A stretch of 45,985 nt of DNA from a virus: positions 1-45,985 of IMG/VR virus record IMGVR_UViG_3300030109_006257. One strand, given 5' to 3'. Shown here piece by piece: positions 14,665-22,468 of this stretch (positions within the stretch are counted from its first letter, which is position 1; the number at the start of each line of letters is the position of its first letter). The translations under genes were made by a program, and so were the position numbers. The notes under the pieces are model-generated. The model searched no databases. It was not told where the DNA came from and worked only from the letters and a program-made list of their open reading frames with translations.

Positions 14665-15573
14665 TTATTTATTCTTTAGGGAAAGTACCACATTAGCTAT
14701 GCTTACGTTATCGTAGCCTAGACAGTGTAGTTCATTTACTACTTCACTAATTTCTTGTTGACTAAATGACTCTTGAATGAGAGAGGCTTTTTCTCTGAAT
14801 TTTTCGGGGCCTTCTATAACGATACCTTGTTTTATCGCTTTCTTCTTACCTTCGGGGCCAGTATAACATTTACCTTGGTCTCCCCACTTCCATCCGTTGT
14901 TGTTGTTGTCTGAGCATTTTTTAAGCGGCATAATGACTTCCTTTACAATTGGATTTTTTATTAAATCTTTCCAGACAAAATCTGCAAGTTTTGCACCAGC
15001 AGTATTGTCGCTTTTGTAGTGAGCCCCCTGAAGCATCCTAGCATGACCTACCTGATAAGCTAGATCACTAAAAGATTGTTTGTGTTCTGGGTAAAAGTAT
15101 GATAAGACATTATATACAAAATAACCGTAAGCAGTGTGTCCAGATGGATATGCCGGAGTTCTTGCTGTGGAAGTGTTTATAACACTTACTGGGATATCTA
15201 ATGCTCCCGATAGCTGAAAAGGTCTTGCTCTTTTATATTTCCACTTTAGAGCGTAAACTATAGGCTCTAAGGAGTCTGTGTATAGACCTTCTATTATTTT
15301 CTCTGGGAATGTTAGATCATTCTTATTTAGATATTCAATAAAGATGTCTTCTGGAGCTCCGTCAACAGAAAAAACAAGATCTCGATCCTTGTCAGAAAGA
15401 GATCTCGTTAATTTAGATAGCTCTCTTAGCTCTCTTCTTGTTTGAGAACTAGAATTTTTGGGAGGATCACTTAATATATTCTCCCATCCAGCACTAATAT
15501 ATTTTGGGCCTTTAGATATTTTTTCTACATTCTCTTCTTTTGGACTGCCAAAATAGTCTATTTCGTCTATCAT
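14665..15573 (-). CDS. PAP2-type acid phosphatase with phage C-terminal module
   Basis: The 302-residue protein has the vanadium-haloperoxidase/PAP2 signature in order: KYKRARPF (K-x-x-x-RP, near 112-119), PAYPSGHTAYG, and the SR-like block GHARMLQGAHYKSD with the catalytic His. PAP2 enzymes remove phosphate from lipids or small phosphoesters. Residues about 220-250 (CSDNNNNGWKWGDQGKCYTG then PEGKKKAIKQG) form a module I recognise from phage virion or protease proteins, which is unusual on a phosphatase. No membrane spans are seen, so it is a soluble type. The start overlaps the stop of a 27-codon gene as ATGA. Confidence 0.8.
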   Translation of the reverse strand: MIDEIDYFGSPKEENVEKISKGPKYISAGWENILSDPPKNSSSQTRRELRELSKLTRSLSDKDRDLVFSVDGAPEDIFIEYLNKNDLTFPEKIIEGLYTDSLEPIVYALKWKYKRARPFQLSGALDIPVSVINTSTARTPAYPSGHTAYGYFVYNVLSYFYPEHKQSFSDLAYQVGHARMLQGAHYKSDNTAGAKLADFVWKDLIKNPIVKEVIMPLKKCSDNNNNGWKWGDQGKCYTGPEGKKKAIKQGIVIEGPEKFREKASLIQESFSQQEISEVVNELHCLGYDNVSIANVVLSLKNK

Positions 15574-15653
15574 TTATCTTCTTTTTTAGCTTTAGCTGGT
15601 TTTTTTGGAGCTGGTTTAGGTGCTGCACTTGCAGCTTTAGGGTCATGTGGCAT
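15570..15653 (-). CDS. Tiny Ala/Lys/Pro-rich peptide (27 aa)
   Basis: A 27-codon frame with a strong ribosome site (AAAGGAG), starting MPHDPKAASAAPKPAPKKPA. Its stop overlaps the ATG of the phosphatase gene, which argues that it is translated. The sequence resembles histone H1-like basic tails, but it is too short for a family call. It could be a leader peptide for the phosphatase. Confidence 0.5.
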   Translation of the reverse strand: MPHDPKAASAAPKPAPKKPAKAKKEDK

Positions 15654-15706
15654 AGTATAATCTCCTTTTAAAAAGTTCCACATAATTGAATACACCGAAA
15701 ATTAAG

Positions 15707-16047
15707 TGGAGGTGGGCGGAATTGAACCGCCGTCCTGTATTATCTCCATAGCTATATCTACATTGTTAGATTGTTGTGATCGCACAACAAACAAAGCTAT
15801 CCGATTATCGGAGTCAGATGGTATACCATCATTTCACTAATAATTCAAGCAGTGAAAGCTCTATCTAGGAACGACCTAGCCCGTTACCGACTTTGGTTTG
15901 CAGGGCGCGGAAAACCCCTGCCGCTAAGCGGCTAGTGAGAAGTTCTTTTCTGCACTTAAAAAGTTTAGTCAATTTTTATAGTAGCCCTTCGACCAACTAC
16001 TCAATGCAATAGTTATTTCAACAACCAGTCGAACCCAATTCACCCCC
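15707..16047 (-). ncRNA. ssrA: tmRNA (transfer-messenger RNA), tag AEKNFSLAA
   Basis: The 5' end (GGGGGTGAATTGGGTTCGAC, from 16047) and the 3' end pair as a tRNA-Ala-like acceptor, GGGGGTG with CACCTCC, preceded by the T-arm GGCGGTTCAATTCCGCC. The discriminator is A at 15707, and CCA is not encoded. At 15953-15924 an open frame reads GCA GAA AAG AAC TTC TCA CTA GCC GCT TAG, which encodes the tag AEKNFSLAA. The resume codon is GCA, preceded by TAAGT as in other tmRNAs. Length is 341 bases. tmRNA rescues stalled ribosomes and marks unfinished proteins for proteolysis. Phage copies occur but are uncommon. No smpB gene is seen here, so host SmpB would be needed. Its 5' end lies one base from the stop of the 16049-16222 gene. 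Confidence 0.95.
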
Positions 16048-16048
16048 T

Positions 16049-16222
16049 TTATACATTACACTTATCGCTCCCGCATCCTTTATTTGAAGGATTTTGTAGC
16101 TCTTGCTCACATTCCTCTAAGTGTCTTATCATTCCCTGAAGCATTTCGTTTTGCTGCTCAATCTGCTGTCTAAGATTAGCTATATATTGCTCAGCCATTT
16201 GTTTTACTGTTATATTTGCCAT
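16049..16222 (-). CDS. Small coiled-coil protein (57 aa)
   Basis: A 57-codon frame between the tmRNA and the nucleotidyltransferase gene. It begins MANITVKQMAEQYIANLRQQ, continues in a Gln/Glu-rich helix (IEQQNEMLQGMIRHLEECEQ) and ends with a Cys-containing tail (KGCGSDKCNV). A short coiled coil with a possible metal or disulfide tail is likely. Its stop ends one base before the tmRNA, so the two probably share a transcript. The function is unknown. Confidence 0.6.
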   Translation of the reverse strand: MANITVKQMAEQYIANLRQQIEQQNEMLQGMIRHLEECEQELQNPSNKGCGSDKCNV

Positions 16223-16225
16223 ATT

Positions 16226-16693
16226 TTATAAACCTCTTATTTTGGTTTTAGTAAATTTAGAAGAATCCTTAATTAAATTACTTGAAGACTGAGTTTTTCC
16301 TCCTCCTACGTTGTATTGCAACTCTATACCTAGCCTTCCACATACTTCTTCTTCTGAGCTGACGCTACCCTTTTTCCTATCTCCACCATTACCAAATATC
16401 ATACCATCAAAATCATCTGAATCTTTATATAGGTAATACATGCTGATTAAAGAATTACATACGGTAGAGTCTTCATCATAAGATAAGTAGGCGTAATCCA
16501 CATCTTTTATTTTTGATACTATTCTAGCACGCTCTTTTTCATTCATAAAAGGAACAGAGCCCTTAAGCTCAACTTGGCTGTCATTATTAACAATCACTAT
16601 TAGATAGTCTCCAAGCTCTTTCGCAGACTCAATGTAATCAAGATGCCCACTGTGAATAGGATTGAAGTACCCAGATATAACCACATATTTCAT
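16226..16693 (-). CDS. Cytidylyltransferase-like nucleotidyltransferase
   Basis: A 155-residue protein of the HxGH nucleotidyltransferase superfamily. The core motif is GYFNPIHSGHLDYIESAKEL near the N-terminus. A second sugar- or nucleotide-binding block is MIFGNGGDRKKGS. It resembles the second domain of HldE (heptose-1-phosphate nucleotidyltransferase) and glycerol-3-phosphate cytidylyltransferases. With the adjacent HAD phosphatase and heptose-kinase-like gene, activation of a heptose or similar phosphate is the best guess. The start overlaps the HAD gene by 4 bases (ATGA). Confidence 0.75.
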   Translation of the reverse strand: MKYVVISGYFNPIHSGHLDYIESAKELGDYLIVIVNNDSQVELKGSVPFMNEKERARIVSKIKDVDYAYLSYDEDSTVCNSLISMYYLYKDSDDFDGMIFGNGGDRKKGSVSSEEEVCGRLGIELQYNVGGGKTQSSSNLIKDSSKFTKTKIRGL

Positions 16694-17034
16694 AGACTTA
16701 CTTCTCCTAACCCCTCGTCTCTTTTTATATTGATTGCAAACGCGGTCTCTTCTCCGCTAGGTCTCTTGTCATTTATTATAATTCTTTGCCCTTTGGAAAT
16801 GCCCATGATCAAAGTATCATAAGGTATTCCAAGTCTAGAGAGATCTTCTTTAGTCTTTTCTCTTAAGCTTTCTCTTCTAGCTGTCGTCAAAATTATTTTA
16901 TACTCTTTAGAGCACCATTCGTTCATCTTTTCTCTTACATTTGGTAATAAATTAGCGGGCTTTTGAGCTATGTCGCTGAATGTGCCCTGATGTTTGAAGA
17001 GAGTTCCGTCAATATCTACAAAAAGTGTTTTCAT
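16690..17034 (-). CDS. Small HAD-family phosphatase
   Basis: A 114-residue cap-less HAD protein. The nucleophile motif is DIDGTLFKH (Asp7, Asp9), motif II is ILTTARR, and the acid cluster is IIINDKRP. Such short HADs hydrolyse sugar phosphates. Between a GHMP kinase (17039-18007) and a nucleotidyltransferase it fits the phosphatase step of a heptose-7-phosphate to heptose-1-phosphate route (GmhB role), but this is inference from order. A polynucleotide phosphatase-type function cannot be excluded. Confidence 0.75.
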   Translation of the reverse strand: MKTLFVDIDGTLFKHQGTFSDIAQKPANLLPNVREKMNEWCSKEYKIILTTARRESLREKTKEDLSRLGIPYDTLIMGISKGQRIIINDKRPSGEETAFAINIKRDEGLGEVSL

Positions 17035-17038
17035 TTTA

Positions 17039-18007
17039 TTACCTATTTATTATCTGAGATCCTTGTTCATCTATACTAAAATCAATGTAATTATTCTTAT
17101 ATTTATCTTTTATAAGCTGTTTGCAATTTTGATCTTTCATTATTCCGAATATAAAGCCTGCTCTTCCTGCTCCTAGAAGCTTGCCTCCGATCATCCCATT
17201 ATTTTTTAAATCGGCATACAAGCTCTCAACATCACTTGAAGATATTGATTCTGATAATTTTTTCTTAGTGTTCCAACTTTTTTCAAGAAGTAGCCCAATA
17301 GAATTAATGTCCGAATCTAAAAAGCAATTATAGGCCTCTCGGGCAGTTTGTAAGATAGACTTTTTTTTATGTACATTAGATTCCCTACCTATGCTCTTTG
17401 CAACTTCGAAGGATCTTCTTGTCTTACCGGTATAGACAAGGACACTTCTAGAAATAAATTCCTCTTTGAATTCCTGAGTTACTGGCATAGGCTTTACCTC
17501 GAATTCTCCTTTTTGATTTATATCTATAGAATTCATTCCACCATAAGATGCCCATATTTGGTCCTGTATGCCTCCCGGCTCGTCGAGGTGAACCCTCTCT
17601 ATCTCTATGGCTATTTCTGCCAGCTCTTTTCTAGAACATTGCTTATCATTGAGAGCACAGATAGAATTTAAAAGACCTACTATAAAAGAAGAAGAAGACC
17701 CTGTACCAGTCTGTGAAGGCAGATCGCTAAAATGATTAAGCTCTAAACCAAAATCAATATCACAATAGTCAACAACCCCTTTTATGGCACTGTGCTCTAT
17801 ATCTTTATTAGAATTAAGTATCTCAGTTTTTGAATAGGTTAGCCTTGTTTTATATGGGAGTATTAAAGGCGTCTTCCTCGTAGATATGTATGTGTATTTG
17901 TTTAGGCAAAATCCAATTAAGAACGAACCATGCTTGGAGTAGAATGATTTATAATCGGTAGAACCTCCAAACAGAGAGACTCTAAAGGGAGTTTTTGATA
18001 TTATCAT
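17039..18007 (-). CDS. hddA: GHMP kinase, D-glycero-D-manno-heptose-7-phosphate kinase-like
   Basis: A 322-residue GHMP kinase. The N-terminal motif ISKTPFRVSLFGGSTDY is close to HddA, the ATP loop is QTGTGSSSSF (residues 99-108), and the C-terminal motif is GGKLLGAGRAGFIFG. HddA phosphorylates heptose 7-phosphate at C1 on the way to GDP-heptose in surface polysaccharides. A HAD phosphatase and a nucleotidyltransferase follow immediately. The start overlaps the preceding SDR stop as TAATG. No isomerase (GmhA) is seen, so the substrate may come from the host. Confidence 0.8.
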   Translation of the reverse strand: MIISKTPFRVSLFGGSTDYKSFYSKHGSFLIGFCLNKYTYISTRKTPLILPYKTRLTYSKTEILNSNKDIEHSAIKGVVDYCDIDFGLELNHFSDLPSQTGTGSSSSFIVGLLNSICALNDKQCSRKELAEIAIEIERVHLDEPGGIQDQIWASYGGMNSIDINQKGEFEVKPMPVTQEFKEEFISRSVLVYTGKTRRSFEVAKSIGRESNVHKKKSILQTAREAYNCFLDSDINSIGLLLEKSWNTKKKLSESISSSDVESLYADLKNNGMIGGKLLGAGRAGFIFGIMKDQNCKQLIKDKYKNNYIDFSIDEQGSQIINR

Positions 18008-18951
18008 TAGTAATTTTTACATCTCTCAATATCTGCTTGATCCATCAAGTCATAAAACCTATCCATTTCTTTTATACCATACTCAAGATCATACTTGCAA
18101 TTAAAGCCTAGGTTATATAGTTTCTGACTACTTACAATATAATCTCTTTTGTCTGGATCTGTTCTTGAATCATCTACTGAATAGTCAGAGCCAATGATTT
18201 CACATATCTCTTCTACCAAAGAAAGCTTGGTCATATTAATAGAGTCATTACCTAAATTGAAAACATTCCCAACCATTGATGGAAATCTTTTCATTGCAAA
18301 AATGAATGCTCTGCAAATATCTTTTACATGAATATAATTTCTTCTAAAATGCCCATCAAATACTGTTAAGTGCTTCTCTTCTCTAGCTACCTTTGTTAGA
18401 TTGTTTACTAACAAGTCAGTCCTAGGTCTTGGTGAAACACCGAATACAGTAGCTAGTCTAAAGACAACGGTGTTGTAATGACTTCTTAATAAATGATCTT
18501 CTGCCCCTTGCTTAGTATTAGCATACAATGATATTGGGTTTGAAGGAGTTTCTTCTGTACAGATATCTTCTCCTGTTGATCCATACCCTGAGTTTGTATT
18601 AGGATAAATGATCACCTGACTTTCTTGTGTAAGTTCGGTCAATTTCTTGAACCAATTTAAATTTGTCTCAGTAGTAATCTCTGGATATCTATCACAAAGA
18701 GGAGCCCCCACCAAGGCTGCTAATGGAATTATGTAATCAGCTTGCTTGATTGCTTCTACCAAATTTTCAGACCATTCATTCACATCTTCACGAAAAAAAT
18801 CCACGTTGTCTTTTAGTAAAGTCTCAGCGACCAAAGTACCTTGGTTATAGAATAGGTTATCAAATGCCGATACTTTATCTGCGAACTTACTTACTTCTCT
18901 AACTAAGCTTGAGCCTAAATAGCCAGCGGCTCCGGTAATTAAAACATTCAT
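18007..18951 (-). CDS. SDR nucleotide-sugar epimerase/dehydratase
   Basis: A 314-residue extended SDR. It has the NAD(P) site GAAGYLG (7-13), the acidic end of strand 2 (AFDN), a Ser/Thr stretch (NTNSGYGSTGE) and the catalytic YANTKQ (Y-x-x-x-K). The middle block NYIHVKDICRAFIFAM is typical of sugar epimerases. It lies between the DegT-type and GHMP-kinase genes with TAATG overlaps on both sides. The sugar is unknown; epimerisation or dehydration of an NDP-hexose is inferred. Confidence 0.88.
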   Translation of the reverse strand: MNVLITGAAGYLGSSLVREVSKFADKVSAFDNLFYNQGTLVAETLLKDNVDFFREDVNEWSENLVEAIKQADYIIPLAALVGAPLCDRYPEITTETNLNWFKKLTELTQESQVIIYPNTNSGYGSTGEDICTEETPSNPISLYANTKQGAEDHLLRSHYNTVVFRLATVFGVSPRPRTDLLVNNLTKVAREEKHLTVFDGHFRRNYIHVKDICRAFIFAMKRFPSMVGNVFNLGNDSINMTKLSLVEEICEIIGSDYSVDDSRTDPDKRDYIVSSQKLYNLGFNCKYDLEYGIKEMDRFYDLMDQADIERCKNY

Positions 18952-20081
18952 TATCTACAGGCCTCCAAGGCTTCTTTGATAGTTAATTCAATTCTTTGGA
19001 TATCTTCCTCTGATAGATGCTGATGACACCCAATGTGGATACCATTGTCTCCAACCCATTCAGCTTCAGGAAAATCTCCTAATGAGTATCCCATATCTGC
19101 AAAAGCCCTATGTTGAGTTGGTATGCATCCAAAGTTTCTCTTGTGATGGATATTATATTTGTCAAAGACTTGTTCTACTAGTTTTATTTTTCCTTCTTCT
19201 TTGCAGGTTATGCTAAATCCATGAGGACAGTTTTTGTTATTGACATCTTCTTCTGAGAAATATGCGACATCTTCATATCCTTCGGCGGCAGCTCGCATAC
19301 GCTTCATTGTTGCATGTCTTGTGTTAAATGTCTCCCAAAATACTCCGACCGCCTCTAGTCCAATACTTGCTTCAAGATCATTCATCTTTGAATTATATCC
19401 AACTCTTTGATGGTCAAAATAAATTGAATTGAAGGGTCTTCCGTGAGATCGACACGACGCTAATACGTCTGCCAAATGATCATCATTTGCAGATACCATT
19501 CCTCCTTCACCACAACAGACTAGATGAGCAATGTAATAACTATACACAGACATGTCGCCCCAATGGCCAATATATTTACCTTTGTATGTTGCTCCGTGTG
19601 CTTCGCAGGCATCTTCAATGACAATTAAGTTATATTCTTCTGCAAGTTCACAGATAGCATCCATTTCTGCCGGACGACCCATTGTATGAACAGGCATGAT
19701 TGCGACAGTCTTAGGGGTAATAGCTTCTTCTATTTTTGTTTCATCAATATTAAGAGTCTCTTTTTTAACATCAACAAATACTGGTGTAAGTCCAGCGGCT
19801 CGAACAGCATTAGATGTAGCAATAAAAGATAACGCTGGTACAATGACTTCATCCCCGCGCTTTGCGTCTGCAATATCGTACAAAGCAAGGCAAGATGCTA
19901 TCACTGCATCAGTGCCAGAGCTCATAGCGACACTTCTTTTATAGTTAAAGATTTTAGACCATTCTTTTTCAAGCTGCTTAACTTTTGGCCCACCAGATGC
20001 CCAGTTAGTATCACATACATGCATCAGATTTTTTCTGGCAACTTCTCCAATAACAAGCTCTCCAAACTCTATTCTTTTCAT
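18951..20081 (-). CDS. DegT-family PLP protein with His in place of the lysine (3-dehydratase-like)
   Basis: A 376-residue DegT/DnrJ/EryC1/StrS protein. The PLP ring contact is Asp157 (IEDACEAHGA). In ordinary aminotransferases the PLP lysine lies in a block like SFxxxK-GEGG; here the block is SYYIAHLVCCGEGG and residue 186 is His. The same swap is known in ColD and in E1/RfbH 3-dehydratases, which use PLP or PMP to remove the 3-hydroxyl of NDP-4-keto sugars. I therefore call it dehydratase-like, not an aminotransferase. It overlaps the SDR (18007-18951) and the thiamine enzyme (20078-20608), pointing to a 3-deoxy or branched sugar route. Confidence 0.8.
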   Translation of the reverse strand: MKRIEFGELVIGEVARKNLMHVCDTNWASGGPKVKQLEKEWSKIFNYKRSVAMSSGTDAVIASCLALYDIADAKRGDEVIVPALSFIATSNAVRAAGLTPVFVDVKKETLNIDETKIEEAITPKTVAIMPVHTMGRPAEMDAICELAEEYNLIVIEDACEAHGATYKGKYIGHWGDMSVYSYYIAHLVCCGEGGMVSANDDHLADVLASCRSHGRPFNSIYFDHQRVGYNSKMNDLEASIGLEAVGVFWETFNTRHATMKRMRAAAEGYEDVAYFSEEDVNNKNCPHGFSITCKEEGKIKLVEQVFDKYNIHHKRNFGCIPTQHRAFADMGYSLGDFPEAEWVGDNGIHIGCHQHLSEEDIQRIELTIKEALEACR

Positions 20082-20608
20082 CTATATAAATCTCCATGTT
20101 CTACAATCAATGTGGAAACGCCGTCTTCTCTGTCCAATGCTTTCTTGTACTCTCCAAATATCTTTTGAGGATATAGCAACTCAACAACATTTATATTATC
20201 GCAAGATGATTTGAAAGCGCTTGTGAAGTTCTGTTTATGTTGATGTCCGGGGTCTAATGGGTACTGTGATCCGACAACTGCTTTCATGATTACTTTTGGC
20301 TTACTCTGGCCGCAGGACATCGCATCCCACTTATCTAGATGATTGACTATCTGATTCATTGCAAGAATTATAAAGTTCATTCTGGGATACAGAGAGACTG
20401 GTATATACCCTTCAAGAGCTAGACCTAGGGCAAATCCGGCCTGAAACTCTTCGGCTACTGGAAGTTCCAGCTTCTTACTGTCATCAAAGGCTTTTACTTG
20501 ATGAGTCAGTGCAGTCCCCTTATACTCTACAGCCTGTCCTATAAAGATAGTCTTGTCATGTGCATTCAGGTATTCCATACCCTTATTTACTTCATCTATA
20601 TACTTCAT
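20078..20608 (-). CDS. Thiamine-diphosphate enzyme, beta-type (Pyr) subunit, minimal
   Basis: A 176-residue protein with the fold of the pyrimidine-binding part of E1-beta/transketolase. The ThDP-activating Glu is in LPVAEEFQAGFALGLALEG (Glu53 by spacing). Later landmarks are VSLYPRMNFIILAMNQI and PKVIMKAVVGS. Ordinary E1-beta subunits are about 325 residues and carry an extra C-terminal domain; that is missing here. It pairs with the alpha-type gene at 20611-21228, 2 bases upstream, and overlaps the DegT gene as ATGA. The substrate is unknown; a role in sugar building is inferred from the neighbourhood. Confidence 0.75.
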   Translation of the reverse strand: MKYIDEVNKGMEYLNAHDKTIFIGQAVEYKGTALTHQVKAFDDSKKLELPVAEEFQAGFALGLALEGYIPVSLYPRMNFIILAMNQIVNHLDKWDAMSCGQSKPKVIMKAVVGSQYPLDPGHQHKQNFTSAFKSSCDNINVVELLYPQKIFGEYKKALDREDGVSTLIVEHGDLYR

Positions 20609-20610
20609 AT

Positions 20611-21228
20611 TTAAAACTCCACAAAAACGCCGGTTCCAGAATGGGGGTAAGACATTTTATAATTATAATATATAATCTTTACATTCTGTGCATTATATTT
20701 ACATATTAAATCTAACAGAGAATTAACTAAATCTTCTGTCTTGATCCCACAAGTTGGTTCTGTCTCAGTGCCTACAGATTTTCCATTGTCTTCTATTACC
20801 CAAGTTATCGGCAAGTCATGCCCTATAGAATATCTTATTGACTCATTGGCAATACCTGTCTGAAAACTCATGTCTCCTAGAAAGCAATATACTCTTCTGT
20901 CTTTATCTTCTTTTTTTAGTGACCAAGCAGTACCTGTCGCTATAGGAGCGATACCTCCAACTATTGCGGAACTATAAAAATTATACTCCGGATAATGAAG
21001 AGTTATAGATCTTCCTTCTAAGATATCTTGCTTGACTATTTCTGAAGGAACACCTTTCAACAAGGAATGTAGATGGCTAGCCCAAGTAGAAAACACATAG
21101 TCATCAGTGTTTACTTGTTCAAATATTTTTGTCAGCACCTCTTCATTTCCATCTCTCAAATGGACTGGAGCTTTTATTATGCCACTTTCGTACAGTTCCG
21201 CTATTTCATTTTCAAATTCTTTAAGCAT
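20611..21228 (-). CDS. Thiamine-diphosphate enzyme, alpha-type (PP) subunit, minimal
   Basis: A 205-residue protein matching the diphosphate-binding half of E1-alpha/transketolase. The ThDP motif is visible as GDMSFQTG (G118-D119) followed 30 residues later by EDNGKSVGT (N148). Preceding landmarks are ALxxGGIAPIATGTA-like (IVGGIAPIATGTAW). E1-alpha proteins are usually about 330 residues, so this is a reduced version. With 20078-20608 it would make a two-subunit ThDP enzyme that could move a two- or three-carbon ketol or acyl unit. Such pairs also occur in O-antigen gene clusters. Confidence 0.75.
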   Translation of the reverse strand: MLKEFENEIAELYESGIIKAPVHLRDGNEEVLTKIFEQVNTDDYVFSTWASHLHSLLKGVPSEIVKQDILEGRSITLHYPEYNFYSSAIVGGIAPIATGTAWSLKKEDKDRRVYCFLGDMSFQTGIANESIRYSIGHDLPITWVIEDNGKSVGTETEPTCGIKTEDLVNSLLDLICKYNAQNVKIIYYNYKMSYPHSGTGVFVEF

Positions 21229-22468
21229 TTACTAATTCCTCTTCAAAAGAACTTGTCCCATTATCTAAAATATTTGTAAACTGATTGAAGAATGAATGCT
21301 CCTTAATCCAACTTACTTGTTTAGATAGAACTTTATTAATTGTATCTTCGTCTTTAGTAACTTTGTCATAAACTGTTCTTATGGTTTCTATATCATCGTA
21401 TTCATAAATTGGGAATACGTCTTTGTAAAATATTTTATTCCAATAGAAATCATCATATATTAAAATAGACCCCATCAGAGGGGCTAAAAAGTCTTTTACA
21501 CCCTTCATACATCTTTGTAGATGTGTCTTTAGTTTATGTTCTTGATAGAAGGATGGCATGACAATTTTTGTCTCACGGCATTTGGGTCTTGTACAATTAG
21601 GATTACCACACCTGTGCCAATAGCCCGATTTACGCATGTCATCATCTCCGGCCCAAGCGGAGGAGGTGTTGCCCAAATGTGTCTTAATAGAAAGGTAATC
21701 AGATAAAGTTTCTATGACATTTTTATTTGCTAGGTGTTGCGTGTCTGACGCTCCTAATAGGGTATTGTCAAACGTTCTGTTCAGATATCTTTTTAATCTC
21801 GATCTATATGTATTACCACTTCTAAATGTCATGAAGGCACCTATTTCTGTAGACCTCTCAATATACTGATTAGAAGTCTTCGAATTTTGGCTAATTCTTT
21901 CCTCGCAGATCTCCAACATTTTTTTACATGGGGTAGATATGTAAAATTGTGCATTGACACCCAGAGATTCTCTTAACATTTTCACTTTTCTAGGCTCATT
22001 CGTCATATATAAATCCGCTAACTCTATATTTTCTATACAGAACTCATGAGGAAACATATTGCTTAGATAATAGAAATCGTCCCATGCAAGACAAGCAATT
22101 CTACACTCCGGATCTAGTAGCTTTAAGTCTAATAGTGTAACATAGCCTGCATATAAAACCCAAGGCTCAATGATATAGAGTACTCTCCCGAGCTTACTTA
22201 TACGAGAATCAAATTCTTCATAAAGATTAAATCCTGCATGTAGTCTTACAGAGCTATATTGTATGTCATATTTTTTACAAACTTCTGGCATGTCTAGATA
22301 AAAGCTCATCTCAGAGTTTAGTGTGTATCTGCCCTGCTGCTGAGCGTTTACGCCATGAAAGCTATTGTCTTGCAAAATAGATAAGTTATCCCTAACTGGA
22401 TCTACGTTATCGGATATAACTCTAAAACAGACTATTGTATCAATGTCTTCTAGTAAATGTTCTTTCAT
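21221..22468 (-). CDS. Probable GT-B-type glycosyltransferase-like protein with Cys cluster
   Basis: A 415-residue protein with a late-domain block resembling GT-B donor sites (KGVKDFLAPLMGSILIYDDF, then VFPIYEYDDIETI), preceded by an unusual Cys-rich segment (CGNPNCTRPKC, about residues 288-298) that could bind zinc. The N-terminal part (IDTIVCFRVISD) is less clear. No strong nucleotide-sugar motif is visible, so function is inferred from the sugar locus. It overlaps the RmlC-like gene (4 bases) and the ThDP alpha gene (8 bases). Confidence 0.5.
   Translation of the reverse strand: MKEHLLEDIDTIVCFRVISDNVDPVRDNLSILQDNSFHGVNAQQQGRYTLNSEMSFYLDMPEVCKKYDIQYSSVRLHAGFNLYEEFDSRISKLGRVLYIIEPWVLYAGYVTLLDLKLLDPECRIACLAWDDFYYLSNMFPHEFCIENIELADLYMTNEPRKVKMLRESLGVNAQFYISTPCKKMLEICEERISQNSKTSNQYIERSTEIGAFMTFRSGNTYRSRLKRYLNRTFDNTLLGASDTQHLANKNVIETLSDYLSIKTHLGNTSSAWAGDDDMRKSGYWHRCGNPNCTRPKCRETKIVMPSFYQEHKLKTHLQRCMKGVKDFLAPLMGSILIYDDFYWNKIFYKDVFPIYEYDDIETIRTVYDKVTKDEDTINKVLSKQVSWIKEHSFFNQFTNILDNGTSSFEEELVNA

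Noticed and set aside
18951-20081. Plain aminotransferase call for the DegT protein
   Set aside because: The PLP lysine position is His186, so an ordinary transaminase reaction is unlikely.
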